NCBI RefSeq assembly: GCF_001905545.1
Contig: NZ_LIPD01000008.1
Coordinates: 310,001 to 374,000, forward strand
DNA from: Streptomyces sp. CB02056
Lineage (GTDB): Bacteria; Actinomycetota; Actinomycetes; Streptomycetales; Streptomycetaceae
Reading direction: 5' to 3'
DNA: 64,000 nt
Shown: positions 51,235-59,458 of the stretch, one piece after another
Layout of the letters: each line of letters opens with the position of its first letter
Position numbering within the stretch: position 1 is the first letter of the stretch
The notes under the pieces: generated by a model
The model's input: the letters and a program-made list of their open reading frames with translations, nothing else
Database searches by the model: none
What the model was told of the DNA's origin: nothing
Program-made: the position numbers and the translations under genes

Positions 51235-51918
51235 CTAGGCGCCGAAGCTCTTGCCCACCGGCTTGTCGCCCTTGCGGCCCTTGCCCACCAGGTGCGCGGG
51301 CAGCAGGTCGCGGGCCGGCTCGCGGTAGCCGACCGAGACGATCCGGTCGCCCTCGAAGGTGAAGCTGGTCAGCGAGGCCAGCGAGCACTGCCGGTTGCGC
51401 GGGTCGTGCCAGAGCCGGCGGCGCTCGGCGAAGGAGCGGAGGATCCAGATCGGCAGCTGGTGGCTGACGCAGACCGCCTCGTGCCCGCGCGCGGCGTCCC
51501 GGGCCGCGCCGATCGCGCCCATCATCCGCACCGCCTGGTCGAGGTAGGGCTCGCCCCAGGACGGCTTGAACGGGTTGGTGAGGTACTTCCAGTAGCCCGG
51601 GTTCCGCAGCGAACCGTCGCCGACCCCGAAGGTCTTGCCCTCGAAGACGTTCTCCGCCTCGATCAGCCGCGCGTCCACCGCGATGTCCAGGCCGTGCGCC
51701 TCGGCGATCGGCGCGGCGGTCTCCTGGGCCCGCTCCAGCGGGGAGGCCACCACGTGGGTGACGTCCCGGTCGGCCAGGTCCTCGGCGACCCGCTCGGCCA
51801 TCTTCCGGCCCAGCTCGGACAGGTGGTAGTCCGGCAGGCGTCCGTACAGGACGCCCTCCGGGTTGTGCACCTCGCCGTGCCGCATCACGTGGACGACGGT
51901 GATCTCTTTCGCGCTCAC
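51235..51918 (-). CDS. Histidine phosphatase family protein (phosphoglycerate mutase-like)
   Basis: The 227-residue protein has the catalytic RHGE motif in VHVMRHGEVHNPEGVLYGRL, a second catalytic region SPLERAQETAAPIAEAHGL and the late histidine in VCVSHQLPIWIL. The family contains phosphoglycerate mutases and broad phosphatases, and the substrate is uncertain. It lies 41 bases after hemL, and could share its transcript. Start is GTG at 51918. Confidence 0.92.
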   Translation of the reverse strand: MSAKEITVVHVMRHGEVHNPEGVLYGRLPDYHLSELGRKMAERVAEDLADRDVTHVVASPLERAQETAAPIAEAHGLDIAVDARLIEAENVFEGKTFGVGDGSLRNPGYWKYLTNPFKPSWGEPYLDQAVRMMGAIGAARDAARGHEAVCVSHQLPIWILRSFAERRRLWHDPRNRQCSLASLTSFTFEGDRIVSVGYREPARDLLPAHLVGKGRKGDKPVGKSFGA

Positions 51919-51959
51919 TTCTCGACTACTCCTGGGAATCGGGGTACGGGCCGCGGCGG

Positions 51960-53288
51960 TCAGGCCGTGGCGGCGGCAGCGGCGCGCGCGGCGGCCGGCA
52001 GGGCGGCGGCGATCCGCTCGATCGCCCGCTCGTCGTGGGCCGCCGAGACGAACCAGGACTCGAAGGCGGACGGCGGCAGGTAGACGCCCTCGGCCAGCAT
52101 CGCGTGGAAGAAGGCGGTGAAACGGTACGCCTCCTGGGTCCTGGCCTCGTCATAGTTGGTGACCGGGGCCTCGGTGAAGAACACCGAGAACATGTTCCCG
52201 GCGGTCTGCAGCCGGTGCGCGACGCCCTCCTTGGCGAGCGCGTCGGCGACCAGGCCGGAGACCTCGGCGGCGACCTTGTCCACCGTCGCGTACGCCTCGT
52301 CGGTGCAGCCGCGCAGCTGGGCCAGGCCCGCCGCGGTGGCGACCGGGTTCCCGGACAGGGTGCCCGCCTGGTAGACCGGGCCGGCCGGGGCCAGGTGCGC
52401 CATCACGTCGGCGCGGCCGCCGAAGGCCGCGGCCGGGAAGCCGCCGCCCATGACCTTGCCGAAGGTCAGCAGGTCCGGCGCCCAGCCCTCGTGCGCCGCC
52501 TCCAGGCCGTACCAGCCGGCCTTGGAGACGCGGAAGCCGGTCATCACCTCGTCGGAGATGAACAGCGCGCCGTTCTCCCGGCAGAGCCGGGCCAGGCCGC
52601 CGTTGAAGCCGGGCAGCGGCGGGACGACGCCCATGTTGCCGGGCGAGGCCTCGGTGATCACGCAGGCGATCTCGCCCGGGTGGGCGGCGAACGCCTGCTC
52701 GACGGCGGCCAGGTCGTTGTACGGCAGCACGATGGTGTCGCCGGCCTGGGCGCCGGTGACGCCCGGGGTGTCCGGCAGGCCGAAGGTGGCCACGCCGGAA
52801 CCGGCGGCGGCCAGCAGCGCGTCCACGTGACCGTGGTAGCAGCCGGCGAACTTCACCACCTTCGCGCGGCCGGTGAAGCCGCGGGCCAGCCGGATCGCGG
52901 ACATGGTGGCCTCGGTGCCGGAGGAGACCAGGCGGACCTGCTCGACCGGGGCGACCCGGGCGACGATCTCCTCGGCCAGCTCGACCTCGCCCTCGCCGGG
53001 GGTGCCGAAGGAGGTGCCGCGGGAGACGGCCCGCTGGACGGCGTCGATCACCGCGGGGTGCGCGTGGCCGAGGATCATCGGACCCCACGAGCACACCAGG
53101 TCGACGTACTCGCGGCCGTCGGCGTCGGTGAGGTAGGGACCGGTGCCGGACACCATGAAGCGCGGCGTGCCGCCGACCGCGCGGAAGGCGCGCACCGGGG
53201 AGTTGACGCCGCCGGGCGTCACCACGGAGGCGCGGTCGAACAGCGACTGGGACTGGGGGGCTTCGTAGGGGTAGCTCACAAAAGACAT
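51960..53288 (-). CDS. hemL: Glutamate-1-semialdehyde 2,1-aminomutase
   Basis: The 442-residue class III aminotransferase-fold enzyme converts glutamate-1-semialdehyde to 5-aminolevulinate, the precursor of haem. It has the PLP lysine K278 in LLTFGKVMGGGFP, the aspartate in FISDEVMTGFRV, and SLFDRASVVTPGGVNSPVRA at the N terminus. hemB and hemD are 10 kb away in the same window. The ATG at 53288 gives MSFVSYPYEAPQSQ. The frame is open further but overlaps the palindrome-rich control region. Confidence 0.95.
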   Translation of the reverse strand: MSFVSYPYEAPQSQSLFDRASVVTPGGVNSPVRAFRAVGGTPRFMVSGTGPYLTDADGREYVDLVCSWGPMILGHAHPAVIDAVQRAVSRGTSFGTPGEGEVELAEEIVARVAPVEQVRLVSSGTEATMSAIRLARGFTGRAKVVKFAGCYHGHVDALLAAAGSGVATFGLPDTPGVTGAQAGDTIVLPYNDLAAVEQAFAAHPGEIACVITEASPGNMGVVPPLPGFNGGLARLCRENGALFISDEVMTGFRVSKAGWYGLEAAHEGWAPDLLTFGKVMGGGFPAAAFGGRADVMAHLAPAGPVYQAGTLSGNPVATAAGLAQLRGCTDEAYATVDKVAAEVSGLVADALAKEGVAHRLQTAGNMFSVFFTEAPVTNYDEARTQEAYRFTAFFHAMLAEGVYLPPSAFESWFVSAAHDERAIERIAAALPAAARAAAAATA

Positions 53289-53327
53289 GGTCTCAAATCG
53301 TGTCCTCACGCTCTGCATGTCCGACCC

Positions 53328-53347
53328 GATCATCTGGAACGATGATC
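53328..53347. promoter_or_regulatory. Inverted repeat upstream of hemL
   Basis: GATCATC (53328-53334) and GATGATC (53341-53347) are perfect inverted arms around TGGAAC, 40 bases upstream of hemL. No regulator is recognised. Confidence 0.45.
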
Positions 53348-53359
53348 CGGGCACCGTTG

Positions 53360-53379
53360 TCTGTACGGTTGTCCGTACA
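53360..53379. promoter_or_regulatory. 20-base operator-like palindrome
   Basis: CTGTACGG and CCGTACAG are perfect 8-base arms separated by TTGT. This is a typical operator size, 72 bases before hemL. GTTGTCTGTAC and GTTGTCCGTAC also form a near direct repeat across it. Confidence 0.55.
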
Positions 53380-53419
53380 GCAGGGGCCGCTGACTTCACC
53401 GGACCGGGGACCAGTCAGA

Positions 53420-53431
53420 CTGTGTACACAG
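53420..53431. promoter_or_regulatory. 12-base palindrome CTGTGTACACAG
   Basis: CTGTGTACACAG is a perfect 12-base dyad. It shares the TGTAC/GTACA core with the palindrome at 53360, and is followed by TGCACAG and CTGTGTGCA as a third, imperfect dyad (about 53434-53459). The set looks like a multi-site operator between the divergent hemL and 53581 genes. Confidence 0.5.
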
Positions 53432-53580
53432 AGTGCACAGGACCTCCGGTCTGTGTGCAGGGGTGTGGAGAGGACTGCCGCGTACCGCGAATGGGTACGG
53501 CGGCGCATGACGGGTAAGGAGCACGTCCGGTGGGCGCCGGACGTGCGGGGGTCTGTCGATTCCGGCGAATTCCGGTGAGG

Positions 53581-54210
53581 ATGGTCCGAGTGTCCGAGGC
53601 GCAGGACGGTTACGACGAGGCCGCGGGGGGCTCCCGCAGGCCCGCCGAGACCGCACGCGGGGGTACGGGAGCGGGTACGGGTCGTGGTCGTCGCGGCGGT
53701 GAGAGGCGGGGTGAGGGACGCGTGGGGGTGACCTACAAGTACTTCGGAGCCCCGGACCGCGCGACGGCCGCCAGAGTCCCCACCGCCCTCGGGCCGGGCG
53801 GGCTCGGCCTGGAGGCCGGCGAGCTCGGCGCACTGGGCCGCCTCGGCGACCTGATGGAGACCAGCGGCTCCCCCACCGGCCACCTCTCCACCAAGATCAA
53901 ACCGGAGACGATGAGCGCCATGGTGCTCACCGGCATCCAGGGTGTCCCGCTGCACCAGGTGCCGCCGCTGGAACTGGTGGTGCTGCACCCCGACTACGCC
54001 GTCGTCCAGCTCCCCCACAACGTCGTCGAGCCGCTGCGCAAGGCCGACGAGACCGAGCTCGGCGCCGCCGCCTTCATCTGGTCCACCGTGCCGGACCGGC
54101 GCGGGCCGCGGGACGCGTTCGTGATCTACAGCATGCTGCACGAGTGGCAGGACTTCGCCAACCGGCTGCACGAGGCCGGGCACCAGCTGTACTGCCTGGT
54201 CTGGCCGTAG
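53581..54210 (+). CDS. Conserved protein of unknown function
   Basis: The 209-residue protein begins with 40 Gly/Arg/Glu-rich, probably disordered residues (TARGGTGAGTGRGRRGG). A compact domain of about 150 residues follows, starting TYKYFGAPDRATAARVPTAL and including HLSTKIKPETMSAMVLTGIQ and FVIYSMLHEWQDFANRLHEA. I do not recognise a family. It looks soluble. The GTG at 53590, nine bases after GGTGAGG, may be the real start. It is divergent from hemL across the palindrome-rich region. Confidence 0.7.
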   Translation: MVRVSEAQDGYDEAAGGSRRPAETARGGTGAGTGRGRRGGERRGEGRVGVTYKYFGAPDRATAARVPTALGPGGLGLEAGELGALGRLGDLMETSGSPTGHLSTKIKPETMSAMVLTGIQGVPLHQVPPLELVVLHPDYAVVQLPHNVVEPLRKADETELGAAAFIWSTVPDRRGPRDAFVIYSMLHEWQDFANRLHEAGHQLYCLVWP

Positions 54211-54313
54211 CACCCCGGGGTCCGGTCCGCCGTTCGAACGCGGGCCGGATCCAGACTGACCCTTCGAACACCGGTCGCATTCAAGCGAGTTGACGGACGG
54301 TCGGTTCCGGCGA

Positions 54314-54805
54314 CTATCCCCGGGAACGGCGGGCGCGGCGGACGGTGCGTTCGACCTCGACGGGCTCCGCGAGGTGGCCGTCCACCAGGTGGGTCAGGGC
54401 CGAGAGGAACACCTCGCGCTCGGGCTGCGGCAGCGACTCCAGCAGCTCGCGGTGCACCCGGTCGGCGATCGCGCTGCCCCGCACCACGGCCCGCTCGCCC
54501 GCCTCGGTGACCGAGACGATCCGGGCCCGCCGGTCGGTCGCGGACGGGCGGCGCTCGGCCAGGCCCGCCTTCTCCAGCTCGTCGACGGTGACCACCATGG
54601 TCGTCTTGTCCAGGTCCGCCAGCTCGGCCAGCTGGATCTGGGTGCGCTCGCCCGCCCGCGCGTGGAACAGCACGCAGTAGGCGCGCGGGGTGATCCCGAG
54701 CTCGGTGAAGGCGGCCGCCATCCGGGTGGCCAGCACGTGGCTCGCGTGGTCCATCAGCCCGGAGATGTCGCGGATCTGGCGCACGGGCGGCGGGGTCGTC
54801 GTCAT
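54314..54805 (-). CDS. MarR-family regulator
   Basis: The 163-residue winged-helix protein has the recognition region IQLAELADLDKTTMVVTVDE and the wing RRPSATDRRARIVSVTEAGE, both typical of MarR. Regulators of this family sense phenolic compounds or oxidants and often control an adjacent gene. The ATG at 54805 lies ten bases downstream of a matching pair of GTTG(N)(C/T)AAC sites, consistent with self-repression. Confidence 0.9.
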   Translation of the reverse strand: MTTTPPPVRQIRDISGLMDHASHVLATRMAAAFTELGITPRAYCVLFHARAGERTQIQLAELADLDKTTMVVTVDELEKAGLAERRPSATDRRARIVSVTEAGERAVVRGSAIADRVHRELLESLPQPEREVFLSALTHLVDGHLAEPVEVERTVRRARRSRG

Positions 54806-54813
54806 ACGTCCGA

Positions 54814-54858
54814 GGTTAGCAACGGCCCGTCTGCTGCCGGATGATCCCGTTGCCAACC
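54814..54858 (-). promoter_or_regulatory. Candidate MarR operator pair
   Basis: GGTTAGCAACGG (54814-54825) and CCGTTGCCAACC (54847-54858) are inverted arms matching at 11 of 12 bases. Each contains a small dyad of TTG...CAA type used by MarR proteins. They bracket the expected promoter of the gene ending at 54314. Confidence 0.5.
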
Positions 54859-54868
54859 AACGCCGGGT

Positions 54869-56149
54869 CTACGGGATGCCCAACTCGAACAGCGCATAGC
54901 CCGCGTACCAGCCCGCCGCGAGGACCGGCATGGCCAGCAGCCCGGCCAGCGAGGAGGTCCGCAGCTTGCGCAGCGCCACCGCCAGGCCGATGCAGAGCGG
55001 GAAGGCGGGCAGCAGGTAGCGCGAGATGTTGCCGAAGATCTGGTTGCTGCTCAGCGCGGTGATGATGGTGAGCGCGGTGTAGACCCACAGCACCAGCGGC
55101 GGCCGGGTGCGCCAGAGCAGCACCAGCAAGCCGGGCAGGGCGATCAGCAGGGCGATCGCGATCAGGTCCGGGACGGGGTTGGACTGCCAGAAGTCCCAGT
55201 GGCCGGTGATCACGTCCATGATCGTGCGCAGGGTGGAGGCGCCGCCGTCGAAGTAGCGGTTCCAGGCGCCCTGCTGGAGCTTGAAGTAGCCGCCCCAGTC
55301 GCCCATCTTCCAGCCGACCCAGGCGACGTAGCCGATCAGGCCCCACGGGGTGATCAGCATCGCGGTCAGCGGGCGGGCCACCCCGTCGGTGCGGCGGACC
55401 AGCGCGACCAGCGCGGCGATCGAGACGGCGGCGATCAGCGCGGCGGCGGTCGGCCGGTTGAGGCCCGCCACCAGCGCCAGCAGGCCGGCCGCCACCCAGC
55501 GGCGGGTCATCACGCAGTAGCAGGCCCAGGCGGACAGCGCGACGAACAGCGAGTCCGAGTAGACCGCCCACTCCACGCCAGAGCCCGGGAACAGGCCCCA
55601 GAGCACCGCGGCGATCACACCCGCCCGGAAGCCGCCCAGCCGCTCGGCGACGGCGAAGATCCCGGCCGCGGCGACCAGCGAGGCGATCACCGAGACGACG
55701 ATCCCGGAGCCGTACGGGCCGAGCCCGGTGACGGCGCCGACCAGCCGCATCAGCCAGGGGTAGAGCGGGAAGAAGGCGGCCGAGTTCTCGTAGTAGGTGG
55801 CCAGCGGGAAGCCGTGCAGCGGGATCAGCTGCGGGTTGTACCCGTTCTCGGCGATCCGCTGGTACCAGATGCCGTCCCAGGTGCCCAGCACGTCCCAGGC
55901 GTGGGCGCCGCCGCCGCGGCCCGGCTGCTTCTTCAGGTAGTCGCCGGTGTGCGAGAGCAGCAGCAGGAAGACGGTCAGGCCGATGGCCTTGACCACCGCG
56001 TACGCGCCCAGCGCGGGCGCGAAGCGGTCCACCAGTGCCCCGAACCGTCCGGACGCCGGGCCCGTCCGTTCCTCGGGGGCCTCCGCGGGCGCCGCCCCGG
56101 GCGCTCCGGGCTGGGTGCTGGACGACTCGGTGCTCGATGCCGTGCTCAT
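54869..56149 (-). CDS. PIG-V-like membrane mannosyltransferase
   Basis: The 426-residue integral membrane protein has about nine to ten helices. The early loop has VLGTWDGIWYQRIAENGYNP, the acidic DG motif that marks GT-C glycosyltransferases of the PIG-V type. ENSAAFFPLYPWLMRLVGA and AVYSDSLFVALSAWACY follow. These enzymes transfer a sugar from polyprenyl-phosphate donors outside the membrane, probably mannose in actinobacteria. The ATG at 56149 gives a short Ser/Thr/Pro-rich N terminus. The acceptor is unknown. Confidence 0.85.
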   Translation of the reverse strand: MSTASSTESSSTQPGAPGAAPAEAPEERTGPASGRFGALVDRFAPALGAYAVVKAIGLTVFLLLLSHTGDYLKKQPGRGGGAHAWDVLGTWDGIWYQRIAENGYNPQLIPLHGFPLATYYENSAAFFPLYPWLMRLVGAVTGLGPYGSGIVVSVIASLVAAAGIFAVAERLGGFRAGVIAAVLWGLFPGSGVEWAVYSDSLFVALSAWACYCVMTRRWVAAGLLALVAGLNRPTAAALIAAVSIAALVALVRRTDGVARPLTAMLITPWGLIGYVAWVGWKMGDWGGYFKLQQGAWNRYFDGGASTLRTIMDVITGHWDFWQSNPVPDLIAIALLIALPGLLVLLWRTRPPLVLWVYTALTIITALSSNQIFGNISRYLLPAFPLCIGLAVALRKLRTSSLAGLLAMPVLAAGWYAGYALFELGIP

Positions 56150-56316
56150 CTGGTCTGGGTACTCCCCGCCCCGCTCGTAGTCCGCGCGGCTCCGGCGCAA
56201 CGATTTTCCCGTGAGCCTACGGCACGACCCCGAACCGACGGCCCCTGGCGCCCTCCGGACCGGCGCGCAGCACCACGCCACCCGTGCCGAGCACCACACC
56301 GGCCCGGTCGTGCACG

Positions 56317-56352
56317 CGGCCGCCGCCGCCCGGGTGGGGGCGGCGGCGGCCG
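56317..56352 (-). terminator. Terminator hairpin after the SGNH gene
   Basis: Perfect 15-base-pair stem (56317-56331 with 56338-56352), loop GGGTGG, 26 bases beyond the stop of the minus-strand SGNH hydrolase gene. Confidence 0.8.
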
Positions 56353-56377
56353 GGGGCCTCAGGACGTGCGGGGCGGA

Positions 56378-58051
56378 TCAGCCGTGGACGTAGACGATGC
56401 CGAGCTTGGTGAGCTGCCAGAGCTGGTCGGCGGCGCCGGTGTCGGCGGCGAGTTCGACGTACGGGTTGCCCTTGGCGTCGAGGGTGGCGCCGGCGGCCAG
56501 GACCTTGCCCTGGTCCTGGGAGTCGGCGATCTTGTAGCGGCCGTTGCCGGCCGGCTTGAACACCCAGTGCTGGTTGCCGCCGCCGGTGCAGCCCCACTGC
56601 TGGATCCGGGTGCCGGGGGCGGTGGAGGCGGCGTTGGCGTCCAGGCACATGTTCCGGTTGCCGCTGAAGTCGAGCTCGTAGCTGCCGCCGGCCTTCGCCT
56701 CCAGGACGAAGGACTGGTTGAGCCCGCCGGTGGCCGGATAGGTGATCGCGGCCCGGCCGTTGGTCGAGTCGCCGTAGCTGCCGCCGCCGGTGAGGTCGAG
56801 CGCGTTGCCGCTGGCCGCGTTGGTCAGCTGGTACCAGGCGCCGTCCTCGGGGACGTCGCCGAACGGCTGTCCGGGTGTGAGCGGCTGGATCGAGGTGGTG
56901 TTCTGCTGGTTGAGGGTGCAGTACGCCTGCGCCAGCTCCGGCCGGGCGTAGAACTGGCCGAGGCAGACGCCCTCGCCGCGGTAGCCGGCCACCCGCAGGT
57001 GGTACGACTGGCGGACCATGTTCATGCACAGCCCGGGGATGCCGATCTGCGAGTCGCAGCCGTTGCGCACCCACTCGGAGAGGTTGATGACGTCCCCGTT
57101 GGTGTACTCGTACGGGGAGCTCGTCCACTCCGCGCAGACCTCGTGGCCGAAGGCGACCCGCCGCTGGTCGAGGTACCGGACGCCGGGCACCTGCTCGGCC
57201 GCGCCGCGCAGCGCGTCGCTGAGCGTCGGCACCACCCAGTTGTGGCCCCAGGCGAGGTCCTCGGGGAAGGCCGGGCAGCCGTCGGCGACCTTGCCGAGGT
57301 AGTCGTTGCGCCGGATGTCCGGGGTGATCGGGTTGAAGTACGACTGGTAGACCAGCTGGTACGAGGAGTCGGCGTAGCCGGCCCGGCGCATGGTCTGACG
57401 GATGTTCTGGAGCGCCGCGACCACCTTGGGCTGGACGCCCTTGGCGCGCCGGCGGATCTCGTCGCTGCCGATGGTGTCCCGGCAGCCCTGGTCCTTGGGG
57501 ATCGGGAAGTACTGCGCGAGGCAGTGCATCATGATGCCGCTGAAGTCGAAGTCGTCGTTGGCGCCGATCGTGACGACGACCATCTTGACGTCGTACTTCG
57601 CCGCCGTGTCGGCCAGCTTGACGTCCTGCTTGGGCTCGCCGAAGTCGCCGCTGCCGGGGCCGGTGACCTTCGCCAGCTCCGGGTCGCTGACCAGGTCGCC
57701 GGTCTGGGCTCCGGAACAGGCGAGGTCGATCGGGGTGACCCCGGGGATGTCGGTGACGAAGATCTCCGACTTGGGGTGGCGGTGGCAGTAGTTGGTGGGG
57801 CTGTCCGTCTCCGGGAAGTAGCCGTCGTTGGTGTCGGTGCCGGCGCCCTCCCCGGAGATGGCGCTGTCGCCGAGGGCGACGACCGCGGCCGGTCGGGTGG
57901 CCGCGGGCGCGGCCGGGGCGGGGTCGGCCAGGGCGGCGGGGGCGCCGGCCAGGCCGAGGGTGGCGAGGAGGGTTCCGGTGGCGAGCAGTGCGGCGCACCG
58001 GGAGGACCCGGTGCGCGTCCGCCGCGCCGCCGACCGTGGGGACCTGGTCAC
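56378..58051 (-). CDS. Secreted SGNH hydrolase with C-terminal ricin-B lectin domain
   Basis: The 557-residue protein has a cleavable signal peptide (twin-arginine-like RR at residues 10-11, hydrophobic core CAALLATGTLLATLGLAGA, cut near ALADP). Its SGNH esterase domain has the nucleophile in VALGDSAISGEG and the conserved GANDDFDF. The C-terminal 130 residues form a ricin-type beta-trefoil with QxW-like turns (IQQWGCTGGGNQHWVF, ADQLWQL). It probably cleaves ester groups on cell-wall or plant polysaccharides. The GTG at 58051 follows AAGGAG by six bases. Confidence 0.88.
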   Translation of the reverse strand: MTRSPRSAARRTRTGSSRCAALLATGTLLATLGLAGAPAALADPAPAAPAATRPAAVVALGDSAISGEGAGTDTNDGYFPETDSPTNYCHRHPKSEIFVTDIPGVTPIDLACSGAQTGDLVSDPELAKVTGPGSGDFGEPKQDVKLADTAAKYDVKMVVVTIGANDDFDFSGIMMHCLAQYFPIPKDQGCRDTIGSDEIRRRAKGVQPKVVAALQNIRQTMRRAGYADSSYQLVYQSYFNPITPDIRRNDYLGKVADGCPAFPEDLAWGHNWVVPTLSDALRGAAEQVPGVRYLDQRRVAFGHEVCAEWTSSPYEYTNGDVINLSEWVRNGCDSQIGIPGLCMNMVRQSYHLRVAGYRGEGVCLGQFYARPELAQAYCTLNQQNTTSIQPLTPGQPFGDVPEDGAWYQLTNAASGNALDLTGGGSYGDSTNGRAAITYPATGGLNQSFVLEAKAGGSYELDFSGNRNMCLDANAASTAPGTRIQQWGCTGGGNQHWVFKPAGNGRYKIADSQDQGKVLAAGATLDAKGNPYVELAADTGAADQLWQLTKLGIVYVHG

Positions 58052-58224
58052 ACGCGTCTCCTTGCGGGGGTGGGGGGCCGCCCGGGCGGGGCGCCGAGCG
58101 GCGCGGAGCAAGAGAGGAGCAGGAAAGGTGAGCAGGTCTCGCATTCTAGGTACTGACAAGTAACGCAACAAGGCTTGTGACACCACCGGGAACTGACGGT
58201 GCGTCGCCGCCCCGGCACGACGAA

Positions 58225-58270
58225 GAGCCGCCGCCCCACGCCCCAGGAGGGAAGCGCGGAACGGCGGCTC
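58225..58270 (-). terminator. Weak hairpin downstream of the leftmost chaplin gene
   Basis: GAGCCGCCG (58225-58233) pairs with CGGCGGCTC (58262-58270) around a 28-base loop, after the chaplin stop on the minus strand. Confidence 0.45.
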
Positions 58271-58294
58271 GCACCGGCCGAACCGGGTGCGGGC

Positions 58295-58534
58295 TCAGCC
58301 CACGTTGGCGCACTTGTTGCCGAAGGCCGGGTTCAGCAGGCCGATGATGTCGATGGTGTTGCCGCAGACGTTGACCGGAACGTGCACCGGGACCTGGATC
58401 TGGTTGCCCGAGATGACACCGGGGGAACCGGCGGCAACGCCCTGGGCGCCGGAGCTGGCCATCGCGGTACCGGCGCCGGTGGCAACGATGCCCACCACGG
58501 CCGCGCCGACAGCGGCGGTCTTCTTGATGCTCAT
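58295..58534 (-). CDS. Short chaplin
   Basis: The 79-residue protein has a signal peptide cut near MASSGA and a mature part of about 53 residues forming one chaplin domain: SPGVISGNQIQVPVHVPVNV, CGNTIDIIGLLNPAFGNKC. The two cysteines can form the disulfide of short chaplins. Chaplins assemble as amyloid on aerial hyphae and spores and lower surface tension so hyphae can leave the medium. AGGAGG precedes the ATG by six bases. It is transcribed away from the other two chaplin genes. Confidence 0.95.
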   Translation of the reverse strand: MSIKKTAAVGAAVVGIVATGAGTAMASSGAQGVAAGSPGVISGNQIQVPVHVPVNVCGNTIDIIGLLNPAFGNKCANVG

Positions 58535-59105
58535 ACGAGCCTCCTGACTGTTCGACAGATATGCACGGGGAGTGCGACATCTAGAACGAGACCCCACCGG
58601 ACCGGTTGCGACGCTCCCCGCACTGTCACCCATCCGGCCCAACGGCGCCGCGGACCGGGCATTCGGGTGATCGGAGGGTCCGACCGTTTCCCCGCCCGCG
58701 GTGCCTCGTTCTCCCTGATGGAACCCGGTCTCCACCGGCCCCTACGCACGAATCGAGTACCGCCCATGCGCAAGCACGCCCACGCCGTCGTCGGCATCGC
58801 GGCCACCGGCGGCTCGGTCGGCGCGGCGGGCCTCCCCTACCCGGCGTCCGGCAATCCGTGCCGGAACGCCTGACCGGAATTCCAACCGTCGCGCCTTTGT
58901 CCGAAGCCTTTCCCGGCCGTGCGGGAATCGCTTCGCGGGGCATCGCGACACGGCCGCCGCGGCCACGCCCGAGCCATGGGCGGAACACGCCGGTGTGCGC
59001 CGCCCGAGTGACAATCACGGAAATCCCTACAGCCTTCGGGTGAGTATTCGTGCTCGCCCGACTCCCGACATTTCCCTTCCGTCGGGCAGAAATCGGAGGA
59101 ATGAC
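58535..59105. other. 571-base region between divergent chaplin genes
   Basis: Mostly non-coding. It holds the promoters of both chaplin genes and a small chaplin-like frame at 58766-58873, listed separately. I see no strong hairpin. Sequence just before 59106 (AATCGGAGGA) is the ribosome binding site of the next chaplin. Confidence 0.5.
58766..58873 (+). pseudogene. Possible chaplin remnant
   Basis: A 35-residue frame reads like a chaplin signal peptide (HAHAVVGIAATGGSVGAAG) joined to a short end, PASGNPCRNA, that resembles a collapsed chaplin repeat. No Shine-Dalgarno sequence precedes it. It lies between two real chaplin genes, which is the main reason to suspect a deleted copy. It could equally be chance. 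Confidence 0.3.
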
Positions 59106-59348
59106 ATGCGCAACTTCAAGAAGGCCGCCATCCTGTCGCTGGCCGCCAGCGGCCTGGTGCTCGGCGCCGCCGGCGGTGCGGTCGCCAGCTCCGGTGCCGA
59201 GGGCGTCGCCGCCGGTTCCCCCGGTGTGCTCTCCGGCAACCAGATCCAGATCCCGATCCACATCCCGATCAACCTGTGCGGCAACAGCATCGACATCATC
59301 GGCCTGCTGAACCCGGCCTTCGGCAACGCCTGCGTCAACGAAGGCTGA
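59106..59348 (+). CDS. Short chaplin
   Basis: The 80-residue protein has a signal peptide of about 27 residues (KKAAILSLAASGLVLGAAGG) and a single chaplin domain with GNQIQIPIHIPINLCGNS and IIGLLNPAFGNACVNEG. It has the two conserved cysteines. GGAGGA lies five bases before the ATG. It is followed by a terminator hairpin and by another chaplin gene in the same direction. Confidence 0.96.
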   Translation: MRNFKKAAILSLAASGLVLGAAGGAVASSGAEGVAAGSPGVLSGNQIQIPIHIPINLCGNSIDIIGLLNPAFGNACVNEG

Positions 59349-59389
59349 ACCGGCCGTCGCCGCACCGGCGACAGCTGATTCGCCGAGCC

Positions 59390-59423
59390 CGTGCCGTGCC
59401 CCGCAGCGCCGGGGCGCGGCACG
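59390..59423 (+). terminator. Terminator hairpin between chaplin genes
   Basis: A 14-base-pair stem (59390-59403 with 59410-59423, one G-T wobble) has loop CAGCGC. Attenuation between the two chaplin genes is possible. Confidence 0.7.
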
Positions 59424-59458
59424 CTCCACCCGTGTGTGATCGAGGAGATCAACCCCCC

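Noticed and set aside
55199..58156. Long plus-strand open frame (about 985 codons) opposite the mannosyltransferase and SGNH genes
   Set aside because: Antisense to recognised genes, low complexity, no signal or domain.
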